Part shown: in pieces, positions 1-9,044 of the stretch
Layout: every line of letters begins with the position of its first letter
Position numbering within the stretch: position 1 is the first letter of the stretch
Assembly: GCA_963839095.1 (NCBI GenBank)
Contig: CAWIUF010000023.1
Span: 11,564-75,563, forward strand
Reading direction: 5' to 3'
DNA length: 64,000 nucleotides
Origin: Palsa-504 sp963839095
GTDB taxonomy: Bacteria > Actinomycetota > Actinomycetes > Streptosporangiales > Streptosporangiaceae
The notes under the pieces: model-generated
What the model was told of the DNA's origin: nothing
Databases searched by the model: none
Seen by the model: only the letters and a program-made list of their open reading frames with translations
Translations under genes and position numbers: made by a program

Positions 1-152
1 AGGCCGTTCGGCGCCAGCGACACCCCGGCGCCGACCTCGGCCAGCTGCCGCGCCTGCTCATGGACCTGGACGTCGATCCCGGCCTGCGTCAGCGCCACCG
101 CCGCCGCGATCCCGCCGATCCCGCCGCCGACCACCACCGCCTGCAGGGCCAC
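1..152 (-). CDS. FAD-dependent monooxygenase, N-terminal part (cut by window edge)
   Basis: The first 50 residues of a class A flavoprotein monooxygenase of the salicylate-hydroxylase type are visible. The dinucleotide-binding motif VVVGGGIGGIAAAVAL is followed by an acidic/ribose-binding strand (DVQVHEQA) and the family sequence EVGAGVSLAPNGL. Such enzymes use FAD and NAD(P)H to hydroxylate an aromatic or other organic substrate. The GTG start at 152 follows a GAGGG-like ribosome site closely. The gene lies 55 bp behind the acyl-CoA dehydrogenase on the same strand, so both probably share the operator-controlled promoter near 1410. The substrate cannot be told and the rest of the gene lies outside the window. 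Confidence 0.8.
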   Translation of the reverse strand, partial: MALQAVVVGGGIGGIAAAVALTQAGIDVQVHEQARQLAEVGAGVSLAPNG

Positions 153-206
153 GTCCCTCAGGCTCTCACAGCGGGGCGGCCGGGGTGCCTACGCGGGGTG
201 CGGGGG

Positions 207-1362
207 TCAGGCGAGCTGGGCGGGGCCGCGTTTGGTCAGCTGGCGGGCGATGATCATGCGCTGGATCTCGCTGGTGCCCTCCCAGATGCGCTCGACCCGG
301 AGCTCGCGGAAGAAGCGCTCGGCCACGTTCTCGCGCATGTAGCCGCGGCCGCCGAAGACCTGGACGGCGCGGTCGGCGACCCGGCCGGCCATCTCGGAGG
401 AGTAGAGCTTGGCCATCGAGCACTGCGCGTGCGAGATCTTGGTGTCCGCGCCGCGGTCGATGCCGCGGGCCGTCTCGTAGACCATGGCGCGGGCCGCGAA
501 CAGCTCGGTCAGGCTGTCCGCCAGCATCCCCGCGACCAGGCCGTACTCGCTGATGGGCTGGCCGCCGACCACGCGGCCGGCCGCGAACGCGGTCATCTCC
601 GCGGTGAGCCGCCCGGCCGCGCCGAGGCAGCGGGCGGCCACCATCATCCGCTCGAACCGGAACCACTCGTAGGCGAAGGCCATCCCGTCGCCCTCGGCGC
701 CGACCAGGTTCGCGGCCGGGACGCGGACGTCGGTCGAACGCGACGATCGGGTGGTGGTGGCCGATCGTGTGCGAGTACTCCGGCGTCCGGACCACCCGGA
801 CGCCCGGGCTGGGCAGGTCGACCAGGAACATCGCGTGCTCGCCGCTGGGCAGCTTGCCCTGGAAGAACGCGTAATCGGCGGCGTTGTACGAGGTCACGTG
901 CCACTTGACCCCGTTCAGCAGGTACTCGTCGCCGTCCGGGACGGCGGTCGCCTCGATCGCGTCGACGTCGGAGCCCGCGCCCTCCTCGGTGATGGCGTAG
1001 CACTCCTCCCGCTCCCCCGCGATCGTCGGCCGGACGTAGCGCTCGAGCTGATCCGGGGTGGCCACGGCGGGCAGCCAGGACGGCGGGGTGGTGGCGACCC
1101 AGCCCAGCGCGTTGGTCACCCGGCCCATCTGCTCCTGGACCAGCACCTGCTGGAGCGAGCTGCAGCCGCCGCCACCGAGGTCGGCGGGCATGTTGGTGGC
1201 CGTCAGGCCGAGCTCATGGGCGCGCTTGGCGTGGGCGGCGGTGACGTCGGGCGGCAGCTCGCCGCCGGATCGTTCGGCTTCTTCCTCGAACGGGATCAGC
1301 TCGTCCGCGAACCCGCGGGCCCGCGCCTGGATCTGCAGATCATCGTCGGTCAACCCGTACAT
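207..1362 (-). CDS. Acyl-CoA dehydrogenase (one frameshift near 735)
   Basis: Acyl-CoA dehydrogenase of about 385 residues; it would oxidise an acyl-CoA to the 2-enoyl-CoA using FAD and pass electrons to ETF. The N-terminal half shows the family sequence ECYAITEEGAGSD. The C-terminal half carries the FAD/CoA region (VQVFGGRGYMRE) and IWEGTSEIQRMIIARQL, whose first Glu corresponds to the catalytic base of medium-chain enzymes. An extra C near 735 in the codons after IVAFD shifts the frame; restoring it gives DVRVPAANLVGAEGDGM, as expected for the family. It is probably first in an operon with the flavin monooxygenase. It is divergent from the FAD oxidoreductase across a shared operator. Confidence 0.92.
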
Positions 1363-1406
1363 GCGGCGGTACCTCCAGGCGCCAGCCCTGTCGTGTCCGG
1401 CTTATT

Positions 1407-1422
1407 GACTGAATGTTCAGTC
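1407..1422. promoter_or_regulatory. TetR-type operator copy 1 (GACTGAA-TG-TTCAGTC)
   Basis: A 7-2-7 inverted repeat lies between the divergent acyl-CoA dehydrogenase and FAD oxidoreductase genes. The same dyad, with flanking TT and TA, recurs at 45255 and 63373. The middle copy is beside a TetR-family gene, so this is very likely its binding site. It overlaps the -10 of the minus-strand promoter and ends 24 bp before the plus-strand start codon, so it could control both directions. Confidence 0.82.
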
Positions 1423-1447
1423 TATGCCAGCATCGGTCCTGTGCCAA
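1419..1447 (-). promoter_or_regulatory. Predicted promoter of acyl-CoA dehydrogenase operon
   Basis: On the minus strand TTGGCA (1447-1442) is followed after exactly 17 bp by TAGACT (1424-1419). The -10 lies inside the operator, so bound repressor would block RNA polymerase. The expected start site is about 50 bp before the acyl-CoA dehydrogenase start codon. The same TAGACT-in-operator arrangement is present at the other two operators. Confidence 0.6.
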
Positions 1448-2617
1448 TGACTGAAACCGCTGATGCCGTGGTGGTGGGCGGCGGGACGATTGGCGCCTGG
1501 TGTGCCTATTTCCTGCGCCAGGCCGGGCTGGGCCGGGTCATCCTGATCGAGAAGGGCGTCCTCGGCGAGGGCGCCAGCAGCCGCGCGGCCGGCGTGGTCC
1601 GGCTGCAGGGCGGCACGCCGGAGGCGGTGCGGCTGAGCAGTGGTCCCGCGCCTTCTACCTGCGCCAGCGGGACGAGATCGGGACCGACTCGGGCTTTACC
1701 GAGCAGGGGTACCTGCTGCCCTGCTTCACCGAGGCGGAGGTGGCGGCGGCCCGGTCGCGGATGGAGATGCAGGCCGCGCTCGGCCTCCCGGTGCGGTGGC
1801 TGGACCCGGGTGAGGCGGACGCGGCCAACCCGGCGCTCGCGCCCGGCCAGACGCTCGGCGGCACCTTCTGCGACCAGGACGGGTTCATCGCGCCGCCGCG
1901 CAACGTCGCCGCCTACACGGTGGCGCTGATCCGCAGTGGCGTCGAGGTCCGCGAGCACGTGGCCTTCCTGCGTCTGAGACGGCAACGCCGTACTTGACCA
2001 GCCAGGGGCGGATCAGCGCCGGCCTGGTCGTGCTGACCGGCGGGCCGAAGCTGGCCGAGGTCGGCCGGCGGCCGGCCTGCGGATCCCGGCCGGCGGCGTC
2101 CGGCACCAGGTGGCGGTGACCGAGCGCCACCCCGACCTGGACCCGGCGCGGGTGCCGATGGTCTTCGACCTGGCCGAGGGGCTGTACTGGCGGCCGGAAG
2201 AAGGCGGCCTGCTGTTCGGCATGAGCAACCCGGACGAGCCGCCCGGCGACAACCGCGAGGTCGACGAGGGGTACCTGGCCACGATGCGGACCCGGCTGGC
2301 CGCGCTGGTCCCGGCCACCGCCGGGCTCGGGCTGCGCCGGGTCTGGGCCGCGACCATCGACTACACCTCGGACCACATGCCCATCATCGGCCGCGCGCCG
2401 GGGCTGCGAGCACGTCACGGTGGCGGGGGCGGCCGGGGCCGGCATGATGTGGGGCCCGGGCCTGGCCCGGGCCACGGCCGACGTCGCGCTCACCGGCGCC
2501 TCCGACGTGCTCGACACCTCGCAGCTCGGCCTCGACCGCTTCGACGAGGCCGGCCGCAGCCGCCTCGCCACCGACCCCATCGCCCTGCCCTTCCCGGAGA
2601 GGATCGCCTCATCATGA
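1447..2617 (+). CDS. FAD-dependent amine/amino-acid oxidase, DadA/sarcosine-oxidase type (four frameshifts)
   Basis: DAO-family flavoprotein of about 390 residues that oxidises a C-N bond in an amine or amino acid. The N-terminus has the FAD motif AVVVGGGTIGAWCAYFLRQAG followed by VILIEKG. The C-terminus has DHMPIIGRAPG and AGAAGAGMMWGPGLARA, typical of the family. Single-base losses near 1640, 1975 and 2070 and a gain near 2410 break the frame, but all segments join logically and end at TGA 2617. An in-frame GTG at 1441 is an alternative start. The stop overlaps the cupin start (ATGA), so the two are translationally coupled. Substrate unknown; linked transporter and aminotransferase genes suggest an amino compound. 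Confidence 0.85.
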
Positions 2618-2958
2618 TCACCGTTACCCCGTACCTGGCCGCCGCGGCCGACGCCAAGCTCGAGGACTGGGGGCCGCTCGAGGAGGCCACTGGCGAGCCG
2701 ATGCAGACCTCGGGTACCACGCTGTGGTCCGGCGAGGGCGCCCAGGAGACCGGCGTCTGGGAGTGCACGCCGGGGCCGTCCCGGTGGAAGCTGGAGGACA
2801 ACGAGTTCGTGCACATCCTGTCCGGCCGGATGACGGTCACGCCGGACGGCGGCGAGCCGACCGAGATCGGCCCGGGCGACACCGCCGTCTTCCCCCGCGG
2901 CTGGGAAGGCACCTGGCAGCTGCACGAGACCATCCGCAAGCTCTACGTGCTGTTCTGA
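2614..2958 (+). CDS. Small cupin protein (DUF861/EutQ-like)
   Basis: A 114-residue single-domain cupin. It has the two beta-barrel motifs, around EFVHILSGRMTVTPDGG and GPGDTAVFPRGWEGTW, and a WECTPG motif before the first. Proteins of this group are often encoded beside amine oxidases of polyamine or betaine breakdown. They may bind or release a nitrogenous intermediate, but no reaction is established for this type. It overlaps the preceding FAD oxidase by four bases and is intact, so it should be made together with it. Confidence 0.85.
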   Translation: MITVTPYLAAAADAKLEDWGPLEEATGEPMQTSGTTLWSGEGAQETGVWECTPGPSRWKLEDNEFVHILSGRMTVTPDGGEPTEIGPGDTAVFPRGWEGTWQLHETIRKLYVLF

Positions 2959-2983
2959 CCGTAAGTTTCCGAAAGTTCCGGCC

Positions 2984-2996
2984 CGGCCTTCGGCCG
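2984..2996 (+). terminator. Short GC hairpin after the cupin gene
   Basis: A 5-bp stem CGGCC/GGCCG closes on a TTC loop 26 bp after the cupin stop. There is no T-tract, as is usual in actinobacteria. It could end the oxidase-cupin transcript before the aldo/keto reductase gene, but it is weak. Confidence 0.35.
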
Positions 2997-3024
2997 CGAC
3001 GGCGTGATCGATAGCCTTGAAGGC

Positions 3025-4054
3025 ATGGAATATCGCACGCTAGGAAGCAGTGGCTGCGCCGTCTCGAGCCTGTGCCTGGGCACGATGACGTTCGGGGCCG
3101 AGACCGACGAGCCGGGTTCGCAGCAGCAGCTCGACCGCTTCATCGAGGCGGGCGGCAACTTCGTGGACACGGCCGACGTGTAACGCCGGCGGCCGGTCCG
3201 AGGAGATCATCGGCCGCTGGTTCGCCGACCGCCCGGCCGACGTCACCGAGCCCGTGGTGCTGGCCACCAAGGGACGGTTCGGGTCGGGCTCGCCGAACGC
3301 GGACGGGCTGTCCGCCCGCCACCTGACCCGCGCGCTGGACGCCTCGCTGCGCCGCCTGGGCCTGGACTCGGTCGACCTGTACCAGGTACACGCCTACGAC
3401 GCGCTGACGCCGGTCGAGGAGACGCTGCGCACGCTGGACCGGTTCATCCAGGCCGGCAAGATCCGCTACTACGGGCTGTCCAACTTCACCGGCTGGCAGC
3501 TGACCAAGGCCGTGCACCTGGCCCGGGCGCTGAACGTGGCCGGGCCGGTCACCCTCCAGCCGCAGTACAGCCTGCTGTCCCGGGAAATCGAGTGGGAGAT
3601 CGTGCCCGCCTGCCTGGACGCCGGGCTCGGCCTGCTGCCGTGGAGCCCGCTCGGCGGCGGCTGGCTGTCCGGCAAGTACCAGCGTGACCAGCGCCCGACC
3701 GGCGACACCCGGCTCGGCGACGACCCGAACCGGGGCATGGAGGCCTACGACCGGCGCGGCACCGAGCAGACCTGGAACGTCATCGACGAGGTGCAGAAGA
3801 TCGCCGAGAACCACGGCGTGTCCATGGCCGAGGTCGCGCTGGCCTGGGTGACCGCCCGGCCCGCGGTCACCTCCACCATCCTCGGCGCCCGCACGCTGGA
3901 ACAGCTCGAGGCCAACCTGGGCGCGGCCAACCTGGCGCTGACCGAGGCCGAGACGGCCGCGCTGGACGCGGTCAGCCACCCGGCCGTCGCCGACTACCCC
4001 TACGGCGAACTCGGCGAGGACCAGCGCTCCCGCACGCTGCCCAGCGGCGGCTGA
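3025..4054 (+). CDS. Aldo/keto reductase (one frameshift near 3181)
   Basis: NADPH-dependent aldo/keto reductase of about 342 residues. The catalytic Asp and Tyr (FVDTADVY), Lys (LATKGRFG) and His (YQVHAYD) are all present, as is the cofactor-binding ILGARTLEQLEANL segment near the C-terminus. One extra A near 3181 turns the codon after GACGTG into a stop; removing it gives TADVYAGGRSEEIIGRWF. It starts at ATG 3025, with AAGG upstream at short distance. It stands alone in direction between the cupin and a hairpin region. The substrate of this YajO/YdjG-like group cannot be told from sequence. Confidence 0.9.
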
Positions 4055-4066
4055 GCGCACCGATTT

Positions 4067-4121
4067 CATGATCGCGGCAGGATTCGGCTGACTATGCGGC
4101 CAGATTCTGGCCACGATCATG
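4067..4121. terminator. Nested inverted repeat after aldo/keto reductase
   Basis: An outer perfect repeat CATGATCG (4067-4074) / CGATCATG (4114-4121) encloses a perfect hairpin GGCCAG-ATT-CTGGCC (4098-4112). It lies 44 bp after the aldo/keto reductase stop, in front of a gene pointing the other way. A bidirectional terminator is likely; the outer repeat could also bind a protein. Confidence 0.5.
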
Positions 4122-4230
4122 AGCGCGTGCCCGGCGGCACGTGACGGGTGTTGTTGCGAGCGGCAGACGTGGGTCACGAAGTGGCGGCTGCCAGGGCGGC
4201 CGGCTGGGTGCGGCGCTAGGCCGTGCCGGG

Positions 4231-4470
4231 TCAGGGGTCGGCGGGGCCGCCGCCGCGGGTGGGGGAGTCGAAGTCGCCGGTGCCGTCGGGGGTGCCGGCG
4301 CCGTGGTGGCCGGGGTAGGAGTGCTGGCCTGAGGCGGGGACGAGCTGGGGGTGCCCGTCGCCGCGGGACATCTGGCTGATCTTGAGGTAGCGGGCGATCT
4401 CCCGCCACTGGCTGGCGGCCACGATGACGACGGAAGCCGGGATCAGCAGGCGGAGCGCTTTGCGGGCCAT
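4231..4470 (-). CDS. Small membrane-anchored protein, 79 aa
   Basis: The protein starts MARKALRLLIPASVVIVAAS, a basic start followed by one hydrophobic segment, and continues REIARYLKISQMSR. This resembles a group of tiny actinobacterial proteins of unknown function (similar to DUF6893). The remainder is Gly/Pro/Ser-rich and probably disordered. A strong ribosome site GGAGGG lies 8 bases before ATG 4470, which decides the start against a longer upstream frame. It is divergent from the regulator that starts at 4565, so the two may share a control region. Confidence 0.7.
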   Translation of the reverse strand: MARKALRLLIPASVVIVAASQWREIARYLKISQMSRGDGHPQLVPASGQHSYPGHHGAGTPDGTGDFDSPTRGGGPADP

Positions 4471-4564
4471 GGTGTCTTCCCTCCGTTGATCGCAGCCTTC
4501 CCGTGACCAAGACGGCCAAACAGGGCATTGATTCGTTACCAGGTGCCGGGTGACGCTAAATGTC

Positions 4565-5545
4565 ATGGTGTGGCGGATCCATTTCAGCCCGGACGACCTG
4601 GACCGTATCCAGCTCCGGCCGACGCTGGGGCCGCTGGCCGAGACGGTGCTGGCGGTGGGGCTGCTGCGTAACCCGGAGCAGCCGCGCACGCTGCTCGGCG
4701 AGTGGCGCGGCCAGGTCCAGGACCGGATCTCGCTGCGGGCGCGGCCGCTGATGACGCTGATCCCGCCCGGCTGCATGGGCGTGGACCTGCCGACGCTCAC
4801 CGGGGAGACGGCCACCATCGAGCAGGGCGTCAAGGCGCTGCTCGAGGTGCCGCGCGAGCACCTGCTGGTCGAGATGGCGTACACCAACCGGTGGAACCGG
4901 CTGTCCCCGGCCGCGTGGGCGCTGGCCGAGCCGGGTGCCCGGCCCGACCTGGCCGAGGCGACCGAGGCCGCCTACCGCGACCTGATCCAGCCGTTCTGGC
5001 ACCGGATCCGGGCCAGCCTGCACGCCGAGCAGGCCGCCCGCAGCCGGACGCTGGCCCGCAAGGGCGCCGAGCAGCTGCTCGCCTCGCTGCAGGGCCCGCG
5101 GATCCGCTGGCGGTCACCGGTGCTCGAGATCGTGAAGCCCAGCCACCTGGACATGGAGCTCGCGGGGCGGGGCCTCGCGGTGATTCCCTCGGTGTTCATC
5201 GGCAAGGAACCCAGCCTGCACGAGAACCCGAACGACTGCACCGAGACGCCGCGGCTGATCCTGCCCGCGGCGGACGCCGGGCGGGCGTGGCTCTGGGAGC
5301 GCCGCCGGTCCCCCGGCGCGGCGCTGGCCGCGCTGGTCGGCCGGAACCGGGCCGCGGTGCTGGCCAGCGTGGCGGACGGCTGCACCACGACCGAGCTGGC
5401 CCGCCGGGCCAACATCTCGCTCGCCGCGGCCAGCCAGCACGCGTCGGTGCTGCGCGGCGCGGGCCTGATCGCCAGCCTGCGCCAGGGCGGCGCGGTGCTG
5501 CACGTGCTCACGCCGCTCGGCGCGGAGCTGCTGCAAGCCAGCTAG
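4565..5545 (+). CDS. ArsR-type winged-helix regulator with N-terminal DUF5937-like region
   Basis: A protein of 326 residues. The C-terminal 80 residues form an ArsR-like winged helix: TTTELARRANISLAAASQHASVLRGAGLI is a clear helix-turn-helix, followed by a wing ending in LTPLGAELL. The long N-terminal part (MVWRIHFSPDDLDRIQL onward) matches the large actinobacterial ArsR/DUF5937 regulators, whose ligands are unknown. ATG 4565 is chosen because the family begins with the M-x-x-R-I-H-F motif; an upstream GTG at 4550 is in frame. It has no close operon partner. Confidence 0.85.
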   Translation: MVWRIHFSPDDLDRIQLRPTLGPLAETVLAVGLLRNPEQPRTLLGEWRGQVQDRISLRARPLMTLIPPGCMGVDLPTLTGETATIEQGVKALLEVPREHLLVEMAYTNRWNRLSPAAWALAEPGARPDLAEATEAAYRDLIQPFWHRIRASLHAEQAARSRTLARKGAEQLLASLQGPRIRWRSPVLEIVKPSHLDMELAGRGLAVIPSVFIGKEPSLHENPNDCTETPRLILPAADAGRAWLWERRRSPGAALAALVGRNRAAVLASVADGCTTTELARRANISLAAASQHASVLRGAGLIASLRQGGAVLHVLTPLGAELLQAS

Positions 5546-5599
5546 CTGAGCAGTCCGGGCCGGGTGCCCGCGGCGGGGCGGATGGGTCATGATCGGGAC

Positions 5600-6611
5600 A
5601 TGACCGTGCGGTGGGGCGTGGCCGGGCCGGGGCCGGTAGCCGGCAAGGTGATCGGCGACTTGGCGCACGTCCCGGGCGCGGTGCTGACCGCCGTCGGATC
5701 GCGCTCGGCCGAGCGGGCGGCGGCGTTCGCCGCTTCGTACGCCGCGGGCGGACAGGGGCAGGTCCCGGCGGCCCACGGCTCCTACCGGGCGCTGCTCGAC
5801 GACCCGGAGGTGGATGTGGTCTACGTGGCCACCCCGCATCCGCAGCACCGGGCGCTGGCGCTGGCCGCGCTGGCGGCGGGCAAGGCGATCCTGGTGGAGA
5901 AGTCGTTCACCGTCACCCCGTCGGCGACCAGGGAGATCGTCGCCGCGGCGGCCGCGGCGGGCCGCTTCGCGATGGAGGCCATGTGGACCCGGTTCTGCCC
6001 GGCCGTGTCCCGGTTGCGGGACCTGGTGTCCGACGGGGCGATCGGCGAGGTGCGCGCGGTGACCGCCGACCTCGGGCTGCGTCACCCGGTGGACCCGGCG
6101 ACGGCAGGACTACCATCCCGACCGGGGTGACGGCCTGCTGTTCCACCTGGGTGTCTACCCGGTCTCGTTCGCCCAGATGATCCTCGGGCCCCCGGAGGCG
6201 GTCGTGGCGCACGGCGTCGTGCACCCCAGCGGAGCCGACGTGGAGGAGTCGGTGCTGCTGCGCTACCCGGGCGGCCGCTCGGCGTTGCTGTTCGCCTCGC
6301 TGCGCAGCCCGGCCCCCGGGCAGGCCCGGGTCCTGGGCACGAGCGGGTGGATCGACGTGCCACCGCGATTCCACTACCCCAGCCGGATCGTGCTGCACCG
6401 CGAGGGGCGCGGCCCGGAGATCATCGACGCCCCGCTCACCGGCGCCGGCTACGCCCACGAGCTGGCCGAGGTCACCGCGCGGGTGGCCGGCGGGCACGCC
6501 GAGAGCGAGATCATGCCGCTGGCCGACACCGTGGCGGTCCAGGACATCCTGGCCGAGATCGCCGGCCAGCTGGGCATGCGGGTGACCGAGGGACCCGCCG
6601 TCCTGCCCTAA
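5600..6611 (+). CDS. Gfo/Idh/MocA-family dehydrogenase (frameshift near 6105)
   Basis: NAD(P)-dependent oxidoreductase of about 338 residues acting on sugars, inositols or dihydrodiols. The N-terminal Rossmann domain shows WGVAGPGPVAGKVIGDL, DVVYVATPHPQHR and ILVEKSFTV, whose EKS lysine is the family catalytic Lys. The C-terminal domain continues GDGLLFHLGVYPVSFAQM. The break near 6105 is best explained by two missing G residues in G runs, which would restore a PATGRDYHPDRGDG-like stretch. The gene is followed at once by a strong terminator, so it is probably monocistronic. Confidence 0.88.
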
Positions 6612-6622
6612 ACCAAAAGGCA

Positions 6623-6652
6623 GGGCTGGTCCTGGGGGCCCAGGACCAGCCC
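6623..6652 (+). terminator. Strong intrinsic-type terminator, 14-bp perfect stem
   Basis: GGGCTGGTCCTGGG (6623-6636) pairs perfectly with CCCAGGACCAGCCC (6639-6652) over a 2-base gap. It starts 11 bp after the Gfo/Idh/MocA stop codon. No T-run follows. It separates this gene from the DeoR-led operon. Confidence 0.85.
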
Positions 6653-6756
6653 TACCCGTTCGGAATGGACCACCGGCATGTGGTTTTTTCCGTCTCCATG
6701 ATCAGCACAGGCCGGCCCGCGCGGCAAAGCCTTTCAGCTATGCCTGAAACCTCGCA

Positions 6757-6785
6757 TTGACAGCGACACAAGATGGGCTCAAGAT
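6757..6785 (+). promoter_or_regulatory. Predicted promoter of the DeoR operon
   Basis: TTGACA (6757-6762), a 17-bp spacer and CAAGAT (6780-6785) form a good sigma-70-type promoter 28 bp before the DeoR start codon. It lies right after the 6623 terminator and should drive the five-gene operon ending at 13226. DeoR-type repressors usually bind such regions; a clear operator repeat was not resolved. Confidence 0.55.
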
Positions 6786-6813
6786 CGGTAAACAACGGTC
6801 ACATAGGAGCCGC

Positions 6814-7572
6814 ATGCTGCCGACTCAGCGTCGCCAGGCCATCGTGGCCGAGGTCCGCCAGGCCCGGGCGGTCTCGGCCGAGGAGCTGGCGCGCCGGTTC
6901 GGCGTCTCGCTCGAGACGATCCGCCGGGACCTGCGCGGGCTGCGGGACCGGGGGCTGCTCGAGCGGGTCTACGGGGGCGCCCTGTCGGTCCGCTCCAGCG
7001 AGGACGACTTCGTCACCCGGAGCAGCCTGCACGGGCCGCGCAAGCAGGCCATCGCGCGGCTGGCCGCCACCCTGGTCGAGCCGGCCGACACCATCGTCAT
7101 CGACATCGGCACCACCGCGCTCGAGGTGGCCCGGGCCCTGCCGGAGACGTTCCGCGGCCGCGTGCTGACGAACTCGGTGCCCGTCGCGATGGTCCTGGCC
7201 AACCGGGAGGAGATCGACCTGCTCCTGTGCGGCGGGCAGGTCCGGCACGGTGACGCGGCCTGCCACGGGGCCCAGGCGGAGGCCTTCTTCGCCGACTTCT
7301 ACGCCGACAAGGCGTTCCTCGGGTCCGGCGGGGTGCACGCCCAGGCCGGGCTCACCGACTATCACCCGCCCGAGGTGACCACCCGGCGCACGATCATCGC
7401 GCACGCGGCCGCCTCCTACGTCCTGGCCGACTCGAGCAAGCTCGGCGCGATCGCCGTGCACCGGGTCTGCCCCCTGGACACCATCACCGCGGTCCTCACC
7501 GACCCGGAAGCCAGCGCGGAGGCCGTCGACGTCCTCACCGCGGCCGGCTGCACCCTCCTGCAAGCCCCCTAG
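6814..7572 (+). CDS. DeoR-family transcriptional regulator
   Basis: A 252-residue DeoR/GlpR-type repressor. The N-terminal helix-turn-helix (VSAEELARRFGVSLETIRRDL) is followed by LLERVYGGA. The sugar-phosphate-sensing domain carries the conserved DIGTTALEVARAL, VLTNS and LLLCGGQVR motifs. Members bind phosphorylated sugars made by the kinase of the operon they control, here probably the FGGY kinase two genes downstream. ATG 6814 has AGGAG upstream. The gene is intact and lies 11 bp before the permease. Confidence 0.93.
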   Translation: MLPTQRRQAIVAEVRQARAVSAEELARRFGVSLETIRRDLRGLRDRGLLERVYGGALSVRSSEDDFVTRSSLHGPRKQAIARLAATLVEPADTIVIDIGTTALEVARALPETFRGRVLTNSVPVAMVLANREEIDLLLCGGQVRHGDAACHGAQAEAFFADFYADKAFLGSGGVHAQAGLTDYHPPEVTTRRTIIAHAAASYVLADSSKLGAIAVHRVCPLDTITAVLTDPEASAEAVDVLTAAGCTLLQAP

Positions 7573-7583
7573 GGAGGTACCAC

Positions 7584-9044
7584 ATGGATCAGGTCACCAA
7601 GGGAAGCGCCCCGGACGACGAGGAACTCGGCCGGTTCGGCTACCGCCAGCAGTTCGTCCGCTCGCTGCGCCAGTTCGAGTCGTTCGCGGTGGCGTTCTCG
7701 TTCATCTCGATCACCACCGGGATCTTCACCACCTACGCCTTCGCGCTGGCCACCGGCGGCACGCGGTCTATCTGGACCTGGCCGATCGTGATCGCCGGCC
7801 AGGCGCTGGTGGCGCTGGTCTACGGCGCGCTCTCGGTCCGGGTGCCGCTGTCCGGCTACTCCTACCAGTGGGCCTCCCGGCTGGCCAGCCCGCACGTGGG
7901 CTGGTGGTTCGGCTGGATGTCGTTCGCGTTCCTGACCATCGTCACCGTCTCGGTCGACTACGGCCTGGTCCAGGTGGCGTTCCAGCCGCTGATCGGCGAG
8001 GCCTACACGCCGACCAGCGCGGCGCTGGAGACGCTGGTCGTGCTGGCCCTGCAGGCGGCGCTGATCATCACCTCGACCCGGGTCACCACCCGGCTGAACA
8101 ACACCGCGGTGGCCACCGAGATCATCGGCATCGTCGGGCTCACCGTCCTGCTGCTGATCGTGGCGGCGGTCCGGTCGATGGGGCACTGGTCCAACCTCGG
8201 CGCCACCGGCGCGGTCCCGCACGCCGGGTACTACAACTGGCTCGGCCCGTTCATGCTGGCCACGCTGCTCGGGGCGTACACCATCGTGGGGTTCGAGTCG
8301 GCCAGCAACCTGGCCGAGGAAACCCACGAGCCGCACAAGGTGATCCCCCGGGCCATGCTCCGCGCCGTGCTGCTGTCCGGCGTCGTCGGGTTCGCGTTCC
8401 TGATCGTGCTGGCCTTCGCCACCAACAAGGCGGCCTACGCCAGCCCGGCGCCGGTGGCGTCCATCGTGCACGACGTGCTCGGCGGGGTGATCGAGAAGAT
8501 CTTCCTGGTCTTCGTGGTCGTCTCGATCTTCGCCTGCGGCATGGTCATCATGGTGACCAACGGGCGGCTGATCTTCTCCATGGCCCGGGACCGGCGGCTG
8601 CCGGGGCACCAGCTCCTGCACCAGGTGCCGCGGCCGACCGGCGGCCCGCCGTGGGCCACGATCCTGGCCGCGGTGCTCGGCGGCGTCATCACGCTGGCGC
8701 TGCGGACGCATACCGCGGCCCTGATCACGCTGTTCACCGCGTCCACGATCATGCCCGCGCTGCTGTACGCGGGCACGGTGCTGCTCTACGTGCTCACGTC
8801 GCGGCGGCGGGGCAGGGTCGATGGGCTGGGCGTGACACAACGCCCGTTCGGGCGGTTCGAACTTCCGGTTGTGGCGGGTGCGCTGATCTGGCTGGCCTAT
8901 GAGCTGGTCGTGCTGATCGGTCCGGGTGCTTTCCGGGACGCGCAGTACTACGTGCTCGGCTCGCTTGGCCTGGGCCTGGTGTTCTACCTGGTGCAGATGG
9001 TGACCGAGCGGGAGGCGATGCGCTCGGAGCCCGGTCAGGAGTGA
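7584..9044 (+). CDS. APC-superfamily amino acid/polyamine permease
   Basis: An integral membrane transporter of 486 residues with about 12 hydrophobic segments. The first helix pair (FSFISITTGIFTTYAFAL) and the later GAYTIVGFESASNLAEETHEPHKVIPRA match the consensus of the APC family, members of which import amino acids, polyamines, GABA or choline-like amines. The start has an ideal site (GGGAGGTACCACATG). Its stop overlaps the kinase GTG start. An amine-type permease in a sugar-kinase operon is unusual and suggests a substrate with both an amino and a hydroxyl function, but this is inference. Confidence 0.9.
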   Translation: MDQVTKGSAPDDEELGRFGYRQQFVRSLRQFESFAVAFSFISITTGIFTTYAFALATGGTRSIWTWPIVIAGQALVALVYGALSVRVPLSGYSYQWASRLASPHVGWWFGWMSFAFLTIVTVSVDYGLVQVAFQPLIGEAYTPTSAALETLVVLALQAALIITSTRVTTRLNNTAVATEIIGIVGLTVLLLIVAAVRSMGHWSNLGATGAVPHAGYYNWLGPFMLATLLGAYTIVGFESASNLAEETHEPHKVIPRAMLRAVLLSGVVGFAFLIVLAFATNKAAYASPAPVASIVHDVLGGVIEKIFLVFVVVSIFACGMVIMVTNGRLIFSMARDRRLPGHQLLHQVPRPTGGPPWATILAAVLGGVITLALRTHTAALITLFTASTIMPALLYAGTVLLYVLTSRRRGRVDGLGVTQRPFGRFELPVVAGALIWLAYELVVLIGPGAFRDAQYYVLGSLGLGLVFYLVQMVTEREAMRSEPGQE